DNA from: an uncultured Acinetobacter sp.
GTDB taxonomy: Bacteria > Pseudomonadota > Gammaproteobacteria > Pseudomonadales > Moraxellaceae
Assembly (NCBI RefSeq): GCF_947626835.1
Contig: NZ_CANQTS010000016.1
Span: 1-49,739 of the forward strand
Direction of reading: 5' to 3'
DNA: 49,739 nt
Shown: positions 29,062-39,864 of the stretch, one piece after another
How positions within the stretch are numbered: position 1 is the stretch's first letter
Layout of the letters: the number at the start of each line of letters is the position of its first letter
Notes under the pieces: model-generated
What the model saw: the letters and a program-made list of their open reading frames with translations, nothing else
What the model was told of the DNA's origin: nothing
The model's database searches: none
Translations under genes and position numbers: made by a program

Positions 29062-30627
29062 ATGGCAAATGGCAATCTTCAACTAAATCGCTATTATTTA
29101 GGACGCTGGTATGCGTCCTATCGTTTTTTAATTTCTTTTAGCTTATTGCTGATCGCATCGGTTGGGCATTATAGCGATACTTTAGCTGTTTCTTACGCAC
29201 AATCGCAGCTGTTTATTCTGTTTTTGTACTTTATCTGCAGTACCGTACAGTGGTTAATGCTGCGCTATTCCCATGTTGCGGCAAGTTATCAACTGCTTGC
29301 CTTATTTATTGTGGATATTGCCATTTTAACCAGCTTAATTTTTATTGGTGATGGTACTAATTTACAAATTAGCCTGATGTTTGTGATGACCATTTTCACA
29401 GCTTCATTGCTGCTAGAAAAACATAAAGCGCTCTCTGTGACCTTGGTTGCAGTGATTTGTGTGGTTTATCAACACTTTATTGGCTCATTTTTTGCCACCT
29501 CACACTCTTTAAATAATATTAGTAACAGTGCTTTACTGGCTGTACTGTTTTTTTGTGTGTATGCCTTAGGTCAATTTGCAATTCGGCGTTTTGAAGTACT
29601 CGAAAATGTCAATTTAACCCAAGCGCAGCAGCTACGCCGTTTACAAGATATTAGTAGCTATATTTTGGATCAAATTGAAAGTGGCTATTTGGTTTTGGAC
29701 GAGAATTATCACGTGATTCTGACCACACCGGCAGCTTGTGATTTTTTAGGTATTGCACCGATTCATGCTTACGAAAAACAACCGTTATATAGCGTACAAC
29801 CAGAGTTATTTGATGTTTTACATTTAGAGCGTTTAATTGAAGGCGAAAAATTTCAATTTGAAGCCAAACAAAGCTTGTATCAATTGCATGTACGGATTCA
29901 AAAGCTTCGTATTCCCAATCAAACTTTAACACTATTAGTGTTAGAGGATGCACGCACTATTAATCAACGTGTACAACAACTCAAACTTGCAGCGCTTGGG
30001 CAACTCTCCGCCAGTATTGCGCATGAAATTCGTAACCCTTTGGCTGCCATTGTTCAAGCCAATGAGTTAATGCGTGACAGTGATCCTGATCAGCAAATCA
30101 TGCTGAACGATTTAATTGCCAAACAAGCCAGTCGCATTGATCGTATCGTTAAAGATACCTTAAATATGGTGCGCAACCGCGAAACCAAAAGCAGTGTGAT
30201 TCGGTTAGAAGAATTTATTCCGCTATGTTTAGAAGAAGATTTTTCTTATGCACGCGATCAGATCAATAGCGTGATTGAAAAAGATGTGGCAATTTATTTT
30301 GATGAAGATCAACTGCGTCAGGTATTGGTGAATTTATTGCGTAATGGCTTACACCATAATCAATCTAGTCCGCACAAGATTGAATTACATGTTTATACTC
30401 AGCATAATCATGTGCGTATTGAAGTACGTGACTTTGGTGCAGGCGTCGCAAGCGCAGATATTGCCTCGTTATTTCAACCATTTTTTAGTACCGAAATTAA
30501 CGGTACGGGTTTAGGTTTGTATCTGTCACATAGCTTTTGTGAAGCCAATCAGGCCAAACTGTATTATGTAGAACAACAACAAGGCGCATGCTTTCGTATT
30601 GAATGCCTCCGCGTCAATTTTGCTTAA
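29062..30627 (+). CDS. pilS: Sensor histidine kinase PilS-like
   Basis: The N-terminus has six hydrophobic segments (about residues 20-180), as in PilS, which reads pilin levels in the membrane. A PAS-like region follows (about 195-300), then the HisKA H-box LGQLSASIAHEIRNPLAA, N-box LRQVLVNLLRNGLHHN and ATP-binding GTGLGLYLSHSFCEANQAKL. Length (521) is normal. PilR follows after 18 bases. Together they control type IV pilin (pilA) transcription through sigma-54. The ATG starts one base after the gacA stop. Confidence 0.92.
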   Translation: MANGNLQLNRYYLGRWYASYRFLISFSLLLIASVGHYSDTLAVSYAQSQLFILFLYFICSTVQWLMLRYSHVAASYQLLALFIVDIAILTSLIFIGDGTNLQISLMFVMTIFTASLLLEKHKALSVTLVAVICVVYQHFIGSFFATSHSLNNISNSALLAVLFFCVYALGQFAIRRFEVLENVNLTQAQQLRRLQDISSYILDQIESGYLVLDENYHVILTTPAACDFLGIAPIHAYEKQPLYSVQPELFDVLHLERLIEGEKFQFEAKQSLYQLHVRIQKLRIPNQTLTLLVLEDARTINQRVQQLKLAALGQLSASIAHEIRNPLAAIVQANELMRDSDPDQQIMLNDLIAKQASRIDRIVKDTLNMVRNRETKSSVIRLEEFIPLCLEEDFSYARDQINSVIEKDVAIYFDEDQLRQVLVNLLRNGLHHNQSSPHKIELHVYTQHNHVRIEVRDFGAGVASADIASLFQPFFSTEINGTGLGLYLSHSFCEANQAKLYYVEQQQGACFRIECLRVNFA

Positions 30628-30645
30628 ATTAATTGGGGTGTCACA

Positions 30646-32061
30646 GTGGACGTCAAACCACTCGTATTGTTCGTCGATGACGAAGAAGATTTATGTATGC
30701 TGATGCAAATGAGCTTAAGTCGAATGGGAATCGACAGCCATATTGCCAATGGGGTGAAACAAGCCAAGCAATTATTAAAAGAACATCAATATGATGCTTG
30801 TTTAACTGATTTAAATATGCCAGATGGCTCAGGGCTACAGTTGGTCAGTTATATTAGCCAATACCATCCGCAATTGCCAGTTGCGGTACTCAGTGCCTAT
30901 GGCAATATGGATATTGCGATTGCTGCCTTAAAAGCAGGGGCTTTTGATTTTGTCAGTAAACCAGTCAATCAAATTGAGTTACAACATTTACTCAATCAAG
31001 CCCTTAATCGTCCGATTCACGCAGCTGATGCCCCCAAACAACAACTGATAGAAGAACAAATGTTGCTTGGACAATCACCAGCCATTCAACATTTACGTCA
31101 AACCATTCAAAAAATTGCACGCTCGCAAGCACCAGTATTTATTCACGGTGAATCCGGTACGGGTAAGGAAGTGGTTGCCAATTTGGTACATTCTTTAAGT
31201 AACCGCAGTCATGGCCCTTTTATTGCGATTAACTGTGGTGCTATTCCTTCTGAGCTGATGGAAAGTGAGCTGTTTGGGCATAAAAAAGGCAGTTTTACTG
31301 GTGCAAACCAAGATAAACAGGGCTTGATTCAAGCGGCGCACGGCGGCAGTTTATTTTTAGATGAATTGGCCGAATTACCGCTGACTATGCAAGTTAAGCT
31401 ACTACGTGCAGTACAAGAAAAGCGCATCCGTCCTATTGGTAGTGACAGCGAAATTGAGGTAGATTTTCGTATTATTAGTGCCACGCACCAAAATTTAGAG
31501 CAATTGGTCCAGCAAGGTAAATTTAGACAAGATTTATTTTTCCGTATTCATGTCATGGACATTCAGTTACCGCCATTACGTGAGCGTGGCGATGATATTT
31601 TATTATTGGCACGGCATTTTATTGAAAAAATTAGCCAAGAATGGCAGATCCCACGTAAACATTTAAGTGCCGCGGCAGCCAATTTTTTACTGCAACAGCA
31701 TTTTCCAGGCAACGTGCGTGAATTGCGTAATTTGATGGAACGTGCGCTGACCTTATGTGACAGCACAGAAATTGAAGTTGAACACTTACAAGCCTCTACT
31801 CTACGCAGTACGTCTACTCCTGTAATCGAAGCCAACATAGCCAGCCCAAGCATTGCACAGCAACCTGTACTACAGGCTAAACAGAAACTACCACAAGAAG
31901 GTTTGGAACAGCATTTAGAAAATATCGAAAAACAGATTTTACTTGATGCTTTAAATATGACCCATTGGAACCGCACATTGGCGGCTAAAAAGCTCGGTAT
32001 GTCGTTTCGGTCGCTGCGTTATCGCTTAAAGAAATTTGGTTTAGACACCGAAGATGAATGA
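30646..32061 (+). CDS. pilR: Sigma-54-dependent response regulator PilR-like
   Basis: Three domains are visible in 471 residues: receiver (VLFVDDEEDL, phospho-acceptor in CLTDLNMPDGSG), AAA+ sigma-54 activator (GESGTGKEVVANLVH Walker A; ELFGHKKGSFTGA, the sigma-54 contact loop; GGSLFLDELAELP Walker B; R-finger region FRQDLFFRIHVM) and a C-terminal Fis-type helix (WNRTLAAKKLGMSFRSLRYR). Start is GTG at 30646. It pairs with PilS. The stop is one base from the convergent ctpA stop. Confidence 0.93.
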   Translation: MDVKPLVLFVDDEEDLCMLMQMSLSRMGIDSHIANGVKQAKQLLKEHQYDACLTDLNMPDGSGLQLVSYISQYHPQLPVAVLSAYGNMDIAIAALKAGAFDFVSKPVNQIELQHLLNQALNRPIHAADAPKQQLIEEQMLLGQSPAIQHLRQTIQKIARSQAPVFIHGESGTGKEVVANLVHSLSNRSHGPFIAINCGAIPSELMESELFGHKKGSFTGANQDKQGLIQAAHGGSLFLDELAELPLTMQVKLLRAVQEKRIRPIGSDSEIEVDFRIISATHQNLEQLVQQGKFRQDLFFRIHVMDIQLPPLRERGDDILLLARHFIEKISQEWQIPRKHLSAAAANFLLQQHFPGNVRELRNLMERALTLCDSTEIEVEHLQASTLRSTSTPVIEANIASPSIAQQPVLQAKQKLPQEGLEQHLENIEKQILLDALNMTHWNRTLAAKKLGMSFRSLRYRLKKFGLDTEDE

Positions 32062-32062
32062 C

Positions 32063-33211
32063 TTAGTGCGCCAATAATAACTCAGCCACACGCTCAAGAT
32101 AATGTTGCTCATTCATACCCAATTGCATCGCATAGCTTTGGTTGGGCTGAATACCCACACCTTCAATCATTTGCCCATTGGGGGTGTAATAATGTGCCAC
32201 CGTCATTTGTAACGCAGCGCCATTAGATAAAGGAAATAGTTTTTGTACCATACCTTTACCATAGCTTTTCTCCCCCATGACCCAAGCACGTTTATGTGCT
32301 TTCATGGCTGCGGTAAACACTTCTGCGGCTGAGGCTGAGCGCTGATTAATGAGCACACCAAGTTTAAGGTTGCTAAATTCATGACTTGGTAAGGCCTGAA
32401 ATTGCTGCTCGCCTTCTACGCGACTTTTGGTCACGACAATTAAACCTTGATCCAAAAATAAATCCGCAGTTTCTACCGCAGCCGAGAGTAAACCACCGGG
32501 ATTATTGCGTAAATCAATCAATACCGCTTTAGGGGCATCTGCTGCATATTGCTCGATAATATTTTTAATTTCATTGGCGGTATCTTGTTGAAACACTTGT
32601 ACTTTAAGTACCAAAACCTGATTGGGCAGCATTTGGCTTTGAATAGCGGTATCAATTTTTTTACTACGTACAATTTTAAGTTGTTGACTATTGCTTGCCA
32701 ATTGCAGGTTTAAATTTGAGGCAATCGGTCCTGTGAGTAGAGCATTGACTTGATCTTGGTTTAAATTTTTGAGTTCTTGATCATCAATTTTAAAGACTGT
32801 TACACCATTACGTAGGCCTTGTTTGGTAGAATCAGCATTGCGATCCAAACCAGCAATCACCCATTGTTGATGTTGTTGGTGATATTCAAGTTCAAAATCA
32901 ACCGTAGCGATTTCGCCTTCGGTATATTGAATTAGTTGGGTGTAGTCTTGGGCAGATAAATAACGAGAATAATTGTCTAAGCCTGCCACCATACCTTGAA
33001 TGGCAAGTTGAAATAAGTGTTGATCATTTTGTTCATCGACATAGTTTTCTTTGACTAGGCCATAGATTTGTACAAATTCTTGAATGGATTCAACCGGCAC
33101 TTCGGTATAAGCCGGTTCAAATTCGGGAGCAAAACCTCCCGAATCGACCGCGGTATGACCCAAACTGCTACACATCGCACAAGCCAATGCTATAGATTTC
33201 CATTGGGTCAT
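32063..33211 (-). CDS. ctpA: S41-family carboxyl-terminal processing protease (CtpA-like)
   Basis: The 382-residue protein has a short signal-like N-terminus (MTQWKSIALACAMCSSLGHT), a PDZ region (about 115-185) and the S41 core with LIDLRNNPGGLLSAAVETAD, QRSASAAEVFTAAM (catalytic Ser) and GEKSYGKGMVQK (catalytic Lys). Such enzymes cleave C-termini of periplasmic proteins and regulate peptidoglycan hydrolases. It starts 10 bases after gpmI, as in several proteobacteria where gpmI and ctpA are joined. No M23 envC-like gene lies between them here. Confidence 0.9.
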   Translation of the reverse strand: MTQWKSIALACAMCSSLGHTAVDSGGFAPEFEPAYTEVPVESIQEFVQIYGLVKENYVDEQNDQHLFQLAIQGMVAGLDNYSRYLSAQDYTQLIQYTEGEIATVDFELEYHQQHQQWVIAGLDRNADSTKQGLRNGVTVFKIDDQELKNLNQDQVNALLTGPIASNLNLQLASNSQQLKIVRSKKIDTAIQSQMLPNQVLVLKVQVFQQDTANEIKNIIEQYAADAPKAVLIDLRNNPGGLLSAAVETADLFLDQGLIVVTKSRVEGEQQFQALPSHEFSNLKLGVLINQRSASAAEVFTAAMKAHKRAWVMGEKSYGKGMVQKLFPLSNGAALQMTVAHYYTPNGQMIEGVGIQPNQSYAMQLGMNEQHYLERVAELLLAH

Positions 33212-33221
33212 GACCTTTTCC

Positions 33222-34766
33222 TTATTTTAATGTAATTAAGTTACGACCTTGCATTTCAGCAGGAACAGGTAACTGCATCAGGCTCAGCAATGTTGGTGCA
33301 ACATCTGCCAAAACACCGCCTTGTGCGATTTCTGCTTGGGTTGGACCCACGTAAATAAATGGCACAAGCTCTGTGGTGTGTTGCGTATGCACTTGACCGC
33401 TTTGGTAATCTTGCATTTGCTCTACATTACCATGATCGGCAGTAATGAGCATATGACCGCCTTTGGCCATCACTGCATCATAAACACGACCTAAGCACGT
33501 ATCGACTGCTTCAACTGCTTTGACTGCTGCATCAAATACACCCGTATGTCCAACCATATCACCATTGGCATAGTTCACCACAAGAAGGTCAAACTCACCT
33601 GAGTGAATCGCAGCGACTAATTCATCGGTCACTTCAATGGCGCTCATTTCAGGTTTTAAATCATAAGTGGCTACGTCTGGCGATGGAATCAAAATACGTT
33701 TTTCACCCGGATATTCATCTTCACGGCCACCACTAAAGAAGAAGGTTACATGCGCATATTTTTCTGTTTCGGCAATACGTAATTGGGTTTTACCTAAATT
33801 AGATAAATATTCACCAATGGAGTTGACCAAATCTTCAGGCATATATGCCACAGGTGCATTAATGCTGGCTTGGTAACGTGTAAGCATCACAAATTTAGCC
33901 AACTGAGGGACTACTTTACGTTCAAAACCAGCAAAGTCAGTTTCTACAAAAGCACGGGTTAACTCACGTGCACGGTCGGCACGGAAGTTCATAAATACAA
34001 TGCTGTCACCATCTTGAATTGTTGCAGCATCACCAATAAGAGTGGCTTTAACAAATTCATCTGATTCATCGGCTGCATAAGCTTGTGCTAAACCTTCCAC
34101 AGCAGTGGCTGCTGTACGGGTCGCCTCACCTTCTGTTAATAAGCGATACGCTTGTTCAACACGATCCCAACGATTGTCACGATCCATGGCAAAGTAACGA
34201 CCAATCATAGTCGCAATACGACCTTGATTTGGGTACTTGGCAAATAACGCATCTAGTTTTTGTAATGATGGTTCAGCACTACGTGGTGGTGTGTCACGAC
34301 CATCTAAGAAGGCATGTAAATACACTTTAGCACCGCGTTTAAGCGCAAGTTCCGCCATTGCGACAATGTGGTCTTCGTGAGAATGCACACCGCCTTCGGA
34401 CAACAGACCCAATAAATGTACCGCACCACCTGAGGCTTTGGCTTTTTCTACAGCATCGACAAGTACCTCGTGATTAAAGAAATCACCAGTACGGATGTCT
34501 TTGGTAATTCGGGTAAAATCTTGATACAAAACACGACCTGCGCCAAGGTTCATATGGCCCACTTCTGAGTTACCCATTTGACCATCAGGTAAGCCTACAT
34601 CTTCGCCTGAACCTGAGATTAGACCATGCGGATGTTTTTGCTGCATTGCCGTTAAATTTGGGCGTGCAGCCGCTAAAAACGCATTATCTTCAATTGCTTC
34701 GCGGTGACCCACACCATCCATAATTACCAATACGTGTGGGATTTTGCCAGCAGTTGCATCCGTCAT
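33222..34766 (-). CDS. gpmI: 2,3-bisphosphoglycerate-independent phosphoglycerate mutase
   Basis: This glycolytic enzyme interconverts 3- and 2-phosphoglycerate using two Mn ions. Seen are [11 protein letters not shown], the catalytic Ser in [52 protein letters not shown] and [10 protein letters not shown], all metal or substrate ligands. The usual DG-x-G is DGVG here. The open frame begins with TTG at 34772, but ATG at 34766 is a better start (514 residues). It is followed by ctpA and lies 112 bases after lptG. Confidence 0.96.
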   Translation of the reverse strand: MTDATAGKIPHVLVIMDGVGHREAIEDNAFLAAARPNLTAMQQKHPHGLISGSGEDVGLPDGQMGNSEVGHMNLGAGRVLYQDFTRITKDIRTGDFFNHEVLVDAVEKAKASGGAVHLLGLLSEGGVHSHEDHIVAMAELALKRGAKVYLHAFLDGRDTPPRSAEPSLQKLDALFAKYPNQGRIATMIGRYFAMDRDNRWDRVEQAYRLLTEGEATRTAATAVEGLAQAYAADESDEFVKATLIGDAATIQDGDSIVFMNFRADRARELTRAFVETDFAGFERKVVPQLAKFVMLTRYQASINAPVAYMPEDLVNSIGEYLSNLGKTQLRIAETEKYAHVTFFFSGGREDEYPGEKRILIPSPDVATYDLKPEMSAIEVTDELVAAIHSGEFDLLVVNYANGDMVGHTGVFDAAVKAVEAVDTCLGRVYDAVMAKGGHMLITADHGNVEQMQDYQSGQVHTQHTTELVPFIYVGPTQAEIAQGGVLADVAPTLLSLMQLPVPAEMQGRNLITLK

Positions 34767-34878
34767 AACCAATACTCTTGTGTCTACAAATTAAACTCTA
34801 TCTTACCCAATTTTAGGATCAGACTCTATGTTTGGCTTTAGGCTTAAAACCGTAAAGCACCATGCTTGGATGTGGGGT

Positions 34879-35949
34879 TTAGCGTGCACGATGCAGCAAA
34901 TAACCGCCCACCACAAACATTAAAATAATCGGAATAAATACAAACCATGCCGGTGATGGTGCATACACCAAACTTGCATAGCCCAAGAAATCTTGTAAAT
35001 AAAAAAAAGTTAAACCTACAAATAAAGCAATCACCAAACGAAAGCCCATGGATTGTTGACGCAAGGGTCCAAAAATAAATGAACAAGCAATCACCACCAA
35101 AGCGATCAGCGCAAATGGTGCACCGACTTTTTGCCAAAACGCCAATTGATAGGTTTTTGGTACTTGGCTATATTCATGCATATAACCCATAAAGCTCACC
35201 AATTGACTCGGTGATAAATCCTCAGGGTCAATCGTGACCATATATACGTATTTAGGTTGTAAGGCTAAAGATAAATCGCTATTGGCCTGTTTGGTCAAAC
35301 TTGCATTACCTTGGGCTAAAATATTCATCTCTTGCGTGGTCTGTAAACGCCATTGACCATCTTGCACAAATTGCCCTTGTTCTGCATTCAGCGTGCCACG
35401 TAGACGATAGTCATTGTCAAAGTCAGTTACTTGCACATGACGTAACTCACCTTGGGCATTGGCATAATCAATGTAGATAAAGCGTTGCCCTTCACGCGTC
35501 CAATAACCTTTGACCTCACCTAGTTCTGCGGCTGCACGGTGGCTTTTGACGCTTTTGGCTTGCTCAGAGCTATACGGAATGACCCATTCACTTAAGGCAA
35601 AAGATAAAACCACCAGTAATAAAGCCGAACGCATGACCCAACCGACAATACGCCACAAACTCACCCCTGCGGCACGCATGACAATCAGTTCACTATTGGA
35701 AGCCAGTGTGCCTAAACCCAAAACGGCACCAATTAAGGCTGAAATCGGTAAAATTTCATATAAGGCACTCGGTGCACCCCAAAGCACATACAGCAACGCC
35801 TGCCATGCGCCATAGCCATCTTTAAGCTCACCTAATTCACCTAAATAGGTAAATAAAATTTGTAAGCCCGATAAAATTGCAGTTGCCCCTAACATCGCTA
35901 AAGCTGTAGTTCGGGTCACATGTTTGGCAACAATACGACGTGCAAGCAT
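34879..35949 (-). CDS. lptG: LPS export ABC transporter permease LptG
   Basis: The 356-residue protein has the YjgP/YjgQ layout: three N-terminal membrane helices, a periplasmic beta-jellyroll (about residues 130-265) and three C-terminal helices ending ILMFVVGGYLLHRAR. The N-terminal LARRIVAKHVTRTTALAML is typical of LptG. With LptF it forms the membrane part of LptB2FG, which moves LPS or LOS to the periplasmic bridge. It begins 10 bases after lptF. Confidence 0.93.
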   Translation of the reverse strand: MLARRIVAKHVTRTTALAMLGATAILSGLQILFTYLGELGELKDGYGAWQALLYVLWGAPSALYEILPISALIGAVLGLGTLASNSELIVMRAAGVSLWRIVGWVMRSALLLVVLSFALSEWVIPYSSEQAKSVKSHRAAAELGEVKGYWTREGQRFIYIDYANAQGELRHVQVTDFDNDYRLRGTLNAEQGQFVQDGQWRLQTTQEMNILAQGNASLTKQANSDLSLALQPKYVYMVTIDPEDLSPSQLVSFMGYMHEYSQVPKTYQLAFWQKVGAPFALIALVVIACSFIFGPLRQQSMGFRLVIALFVGLTFFYLQDFLGYASLVYAPSPAWFVFIPIILMFVVGGYLLHRAR

Positions 35950-35959
35950 TTTTATGACC

Positions 35960-37051
35960 TCACTTAGCTAACTTTTTACGAAGTTTAGGCGCCAAACTTT
36001 GTTTGCGCGAAAACAACATACCTGCTGCGGCATAGACAAACAGCACCAATGGATAGGCCCAAATGCCCATTTCTTGTTTACTAATTCGGGTTTTCACCGC
36101 CATTAATGCCACAATCAAACTGGCAAAAATCAGTAACGCAGGAAACAGTTTTAAATAACGTCCCTGACGTGGACTTACCTCAGATAAAGCTGTGGCTAAA
36201 ATTAAAGCAATCACAATCGCAAAAGGTACAAATACACGCCAACCTAACTCGCTTGCCACCACGGGGTCTTGGCGGTTTTTCCAAAGTTCTGTGGTTTTTA
36301 ACGCTTCAACTTCGGTGCTTTCAAATTTGGCTTCTTTATCCGTTTCTAAACGTAAACGATAATTTTCAAATTCAGCTTGGCTATATTTGGCCGTACCCGG
36401 GTAAATTTCATAACGACGCCCTGCGGTTAAATCCACCACACTGGCATTGTCATTGGCAAATTCGACTCGGGTGGCCTCTTGCGCCAAAATCATCACATCA
36501 GGTTTACCTTCTTGGCTGGCTCGCTGATAGAAGAAGATATCTTTTAAATTTTTACGATCATCCGATAACGAGCCTGCATAAATGGTGTATTGACCTGATG
36601 AAATAAACTCTTTCGGACGCACCAAATCAAAGCCAGTACGTACCGCTTGGGTACTGGTGAGCTGTTCAAATTGACGAATACCCCACGGCGCCATCCACAA
36701 CATTAACGCCGCTTGTACCGCCAAGAACACCACCGTCATGGGCACCAACAAGCGTGCTAATCGGTTACGACTGATGCCGCTGCCATTGAGCACCGCCATT
36801 TCATGGTCAACATATAAACGCCCAAATACCAACATCAAGCCAATAAAAAAGCCCAATGGAAGAATTAAGGTTAAAAATTCAGGTAAACGATAGCCGATAA
36901 TACTAAATAAAATACTGGCATCTAAACGACCTTGCGCCGCCACACCAAAGTATTTGATCAGTCGACCGCCCATCATAATTAAGGTCAGTAAAGCAATCAC
37001 CACCAAGGAGGTCGACACGACTTGCTTGACCAGATAACGCCGAATAATCAA
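35960..37051 (-). CDS. lptF: LPS export ABC transporter permease LptF
   Basis: The sequence starts MIIRRYLVKQVVSTSLVVIA, the LptF start, with three membrane helices, a periplasmic domain (about 135-265, containing VRPKEFISSGQYTIYAGSLS) and three further helices with PRQGRYLKLFPALLIF. Length (363) is normal. It is first in the lptF-lptG operon, divergent from pepA, as in pseudomonads and E. coli. Confidence 0.94.
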   Translation of the reverse strand: MIIRRYLVKQVVSTSLVVIALLTLIMMGGRLIKYFGVAAQGRLDASILFSIIGYRLPEFLTLILPLGFFIGLMLVFGRLYVDHEMAVLNGSGISRNRLARLLVPMTVVFLAVQAALMLWMAPWGIRQFEQLTSTQAVRTGFDLVRPKEFISSGQYTIYAGSLSDDRKNLKDIFFYQRASQEGKPDVMILAQEATRVEFANDNASVVDLTAGRRYEIYPGTAKYSQAEFENYRLRLETDKEAKFESTEVEALKTTELWKNRQDPVVASELGWRVFVPFAIVIALILATALSEVSPRQGRYLKLFPALLIFASLIVALMAVKTRISKQEMGIWAYPLVLFVYAAAGMLFSRKQSLAPKLRKKLAK

Positions 37052-37125
37052 ATGAATTCTTCCAAAAATGCCCGAATAAACTGCTATTAGTTTACCCGAA
37101 TGTTGAAAATATAAAACCTGCTTAT

Positions 37126-37152
37126 TGAAACTCTACCCTTTGGCAAGTTTCA
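37126..37152. repeat. Dyad in the lptF/pepA intergenic region
   Basis: TGAAACT (37126-37132) and AGTTTCA (37146-37152) form a dyad with a 13-base spacer, about 47 bases before pepA. It may be an operator, but seven-base arms can arise by chance. Confidence 0.3.
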
Positions 37153-37198
37153 GTGGTTTAATGAATCATAAAATTTTAAAAAGGCCTGAATACCGTAT

Positions 37199-38644
37199 AT
37201 GAAACTTAATATGAATACGTCATTCACTCAGAATACGTTTAGCCAATCTTTGTGGATTTTAGTTGATTCTGAACAAGTACAACAGGCAGCAGCAACTTAT
37301 TCGATCACTGACTTGGCAAAACTCATTGAAGCAACCCAGTTTAAAGCAAGCTTGAATGAAACTCTGCCTTTAATTGCCCAGATTGATGCAGCGCCAAATA
37401 GTGCCTTAGTGGGTGTAGCTAAAGCGAGCGAATTAAATCCAAATAAATTGGCAAAGATTGCGCAAAGCATTATTAAAGCAACACAAAAAAAATTCGCTCA
37501 CATCAGTATTGATATTTCGGCATTACCAAGCGAGCTGCATTATTTATTTGCATTAAGCCTCACGCAAGCGGCCTATGGCTTTGATGAATTTAAATCGAAA
37601 AAAAATGACTTCCTGTTAAATGAAATCAGTTTAATTGCCAAAGACAGCCCGTTAACAACAGAACAACTTAATTTAGTTGAAGCGATTGAATTGGGACAAA
37701 ACTATGCGCGTGATTTAGGCAACCGTCCGGGTAACATTTGTTTCCCTGAATATTTAGCCGATCAAGCTCAAGCTTTAGCTGCTGAATTCCCTGATTTAAT
37801 TAAAGTCACTGTGCTTGATGAGCAGCAAATGGCTGATTTGGGTATGGGCGCATTCTTGGCGGTCAGCAAAGGTTCAGATCGTCCGGGACGTATCATTAAT
37901 ATTGAATATCAAGCCGAGCGTTCAGAAGCACCTATCGTCTTGGTGGGTAAAGGCATTACCTTTGATACCGGTGGTATTTCATTAAAACCGGGCGCTGGCA
38001 TGGACGAGATGAAATACGACATGTGTGGGGCAGCTTCAGTGTTAGGCACGATGCGTGCGCTTTGCCAAGCTAAACTCCCAATTCATGTGGTCGGTACGAT
38101 TGCTGCGGCTGAAAATATGCCATCAGGCGGTGCAACACGTCCGGGTGATATTGTGACCACCATGAGCGGTCAAACGGTTGAAATTTTAAATACCGATGCC
38201 GAAGGGCGTTTGGTGTTATGCGATACTTTAACTTATGTAAAACGCTTTAACCCAGCCATTGTCGTGGATATTGCCACTTTAACCGGTGCATGTGTGGTGG
38301 CATTGGGTTCAGTACTCACTGGTATGTTTACCCCAGATGATGAATTGGCACAAGAGCTTGAAAGTGCGGGTAAAACTGCCTTTGACCGTGTATGGCGTAT
38401 GCCGGTGATTGATGATTATCAAGAACAATTAGACTCACCATTTGCCGATATTGCCAATATTGGTGGGCCAAAAGCAGGGTCAGTCACAGCAGCATGTTTC
38501 TTACAACGCTTTACCCGTGATTATCGTTGGGCGCATTTAGACGTTGCAGGCAGTGCGTGGAATTCAGGCGCCAATAAAGGTGCTACAGGCCGTCCTGTAC
38601 CTTTATTAATGCAACTGATCGCTAATCGTGCCAACAATGGCTAA
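37199..38644 (+). CDS. pepA: Leucyl aminopeptidase PepA (M17)
   Basis: The C-terminal catalytic domain is complete: [17 protein letters not shown] (metal Lys and Asp), [15 protein letters not shown], and [14 protein letters not shown] with the NTDAEGRL signature. The N-terminal 170 residues are divergent. It is a hexameric Mn/Zn peptidase that removes N-terminal residues; E. coli PepA also binds DNA, but that cannot be inferred here. It overlaps holC by eight bases, a coupling kept from E. coli. Confidence 0.95.
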   Translation: MKLNMNTSFTQNTFSQSLWILVDSEQVQQAAATYSITDLAKLIEATQFKASLNETLPLIAQIDAAPNSALVGVAKASELNPNKLAKIAQSIIKATQKKFAHISIDISALPSELHYLFALSLTQAAYGFDEFKSKKNDFLLNEISLIAKDSPLTTEQLNLVEAIELGQNYARDLGNRPGNICFPEYLADQAQALAAEFPDLIKVTVLDEQQMADLGMGAFLAVSKGSDRPGRIINIEYQAERSEAPIVLVGKGITFDTGGISLKPGAGMDEMKYDMCGAASVLGTMRALCQAKLPIHVVGTIAAAENMPSGGATRPGDIVTTMSGQTVEILNTDAEGRLVLCDTLTYVKRFNPAIVVDIATLTGACVVALGSVLTGMFTPDDELAQELESAGKTAFDRVWRMPVIDDYQEQLDSPFADIANIGGPKAGSVTAACFLQRFTRDYRWAHLDVAGSAWNSGANKGATGRPVPLLMQLIANRANNG

Positions 38645-39044
38645 AGTTAGCTTTTATCTGTTTGAAAACAGCAATGAACGACAGGTGGAAATCACCTGTC
38701 GTTTATGCCGAAAAATTCTGAAGCAACCTGCAAAAATTTGGCTGTATGTGCAAGATTTACAGTTGCAACAGCAGCTCGATGAGGCGCTATGGAGTTTTGA
38801 TGCGGTGAGTTTCTTGCCGCATGGCATTGATCAACCCAACGCCACGATTTGCATTTCGGCACAATTGCCCGATGCACAAGATTGGATTGTGTTTAATTTT
38901 AACCCTACTGCACTTGAACAATGTCAGGCCTTTAGCCACATTATTGAAATTGTTGAAAATCATTCGGATGCCAAAACTTTAGGCCGAGAAAAATTTAAAC
39001 ATTATCGTCGTCTTGGAATTGAACCACGTACGTTCAAATTATAA
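38637..39044 (+). CDS. holC: DNA polymerase III chi subunit
   Basis: HolC links SSB to the clamp loader through HolD. The protein starts [20 protein letters not shown], then has [20 protein letters not shown], and [13 protein letters not shown], and ends with RHYRRLGI-like [15 protein letters not shown], all family features. A GTG at 38628 opens the frame earlier, but ATG at 38637 is the common start (135 residues) and overlaps the pepA stop (38642-38644). Confidence 0.92.
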   Translation: MAKVSFYLFENSNERQVEITCRLCRKILKQPAKIWLYVQDLQLQQQLDEALWSFDAVSFLPHGIDQPNATICISAQLPDAQDWIVFNFNPTALEQCQAFSHIIEIVENHSDAKTLGREKFKHYRRLGIEPRTFKL

Positions 39045-39063
39045 AGCTTAAAGGAGATCCTCG

Positions 39064-39702
39064 GTGCGCTTAAACGTCAGTCAAGATTTTAAACAGCGTT
39101 GGTTGGCTACACCAACGTCGGTACGTCAGGTCTATTTAGACGACCTCGCCCGAATTTGTGATCTCTTACAACCTGAAGTTGATAGCCAGACTTGGCTTGA
39201 GCAAGATCAACATCATGCAGTTGAATCCAAACAACGCATTCAACAAGCTTATGTGGACTATCAAGCCGAACTGATTGCAGCCAAACGCTTAAAACAGCGT
39301 TTACTACTTGAACAACAACTTGCCACAAAACGTGCTGTACAGGCCAAGCAAGCCGCTGAGCTTGAGCAACAGCAACACACTGCCCAACAACAACAACTGC
39401 AAGTTTTACAGGTACTACGCCAACAACAAACTCAAGCGCTTAACACCTATGTGGCACGCTACCAAAAAAATCCTGAGCATATTTACACAGCTTTTAATAA
39501 AGCTGTGCATCTGCCAGACACCAGCATGTTGTCTGAACTTGAAAGTGTACGCTTACGTTTAGAACTTGAAGCTGAAGCTGCCATTGAAGCTAAAGTCAAT
39601 GAGTTACGTCGTTTATTACAAGCGGCTGCCAAAGAAGAAATTAATTTGGTGCTACAAAATAGTGCATTTTCAAGTGAAATTTCGCACCAAGAATCACCAT
39701 AA
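39064..39702 (+). CDS. Coiled-coil protein of unknown function
   Basis: I do not recognise this 212-residue protein. Start is GTG at 39064 with GGAG nine bases upstream. An N-terminal globular part (about 1-60) is followed by a Gln/Ala-rich coiled coil (about 60-135), a short linker YQKNPEHIYTAFNKAVHLPD, and a second helical section (about 160-200). There is no signal peptide or membrane segment, so it is cytoplasmic. It is 19 bases downstream of holC and may be co-transcribed. Codon use is native. Confidence 0.72.
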   Translation: MRLNVSQDFKQRWLATPTSVRQVYLDDLARICDLLQPEVDSQTWLEQDQHHAVESKQRIQQAYVDYQAELIAAKRLKQRLLLEQQLATKRAVQAKQAAELEQQQHTAQQQQLQVLQVLRQQQTQALNTYVARYQKNPEHIYTAFNKAVHLPDTSMLSELESVRLRLELEAEAAIEAKVNELRRLLQAAAKEEINLVLQNSAFSSEISHQESP

Positions 39703-39864
39703 ACCAAAAACATGCCCTATTATACTTCAGGCCAATACTCAGCAAATTTGTGTGATTTGTCATCAAATTGACATATTTCTGTCACAAAATAGCCAAATGA
39801 GTGCAAGGATTCTCGTAATCTGAGCATAGAGGGTACTCAATAACGATAGTATGATAGGGTCACT

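Noticed and set aside
39300..39440. Repetitive CAACAACAG tracts, possibly a tandem repeat or CRISPR-like array
   Set aside because: They are runs of Gln and Ala codons inside a coiled-coil gene, with no regular repeat-spacer spacing.
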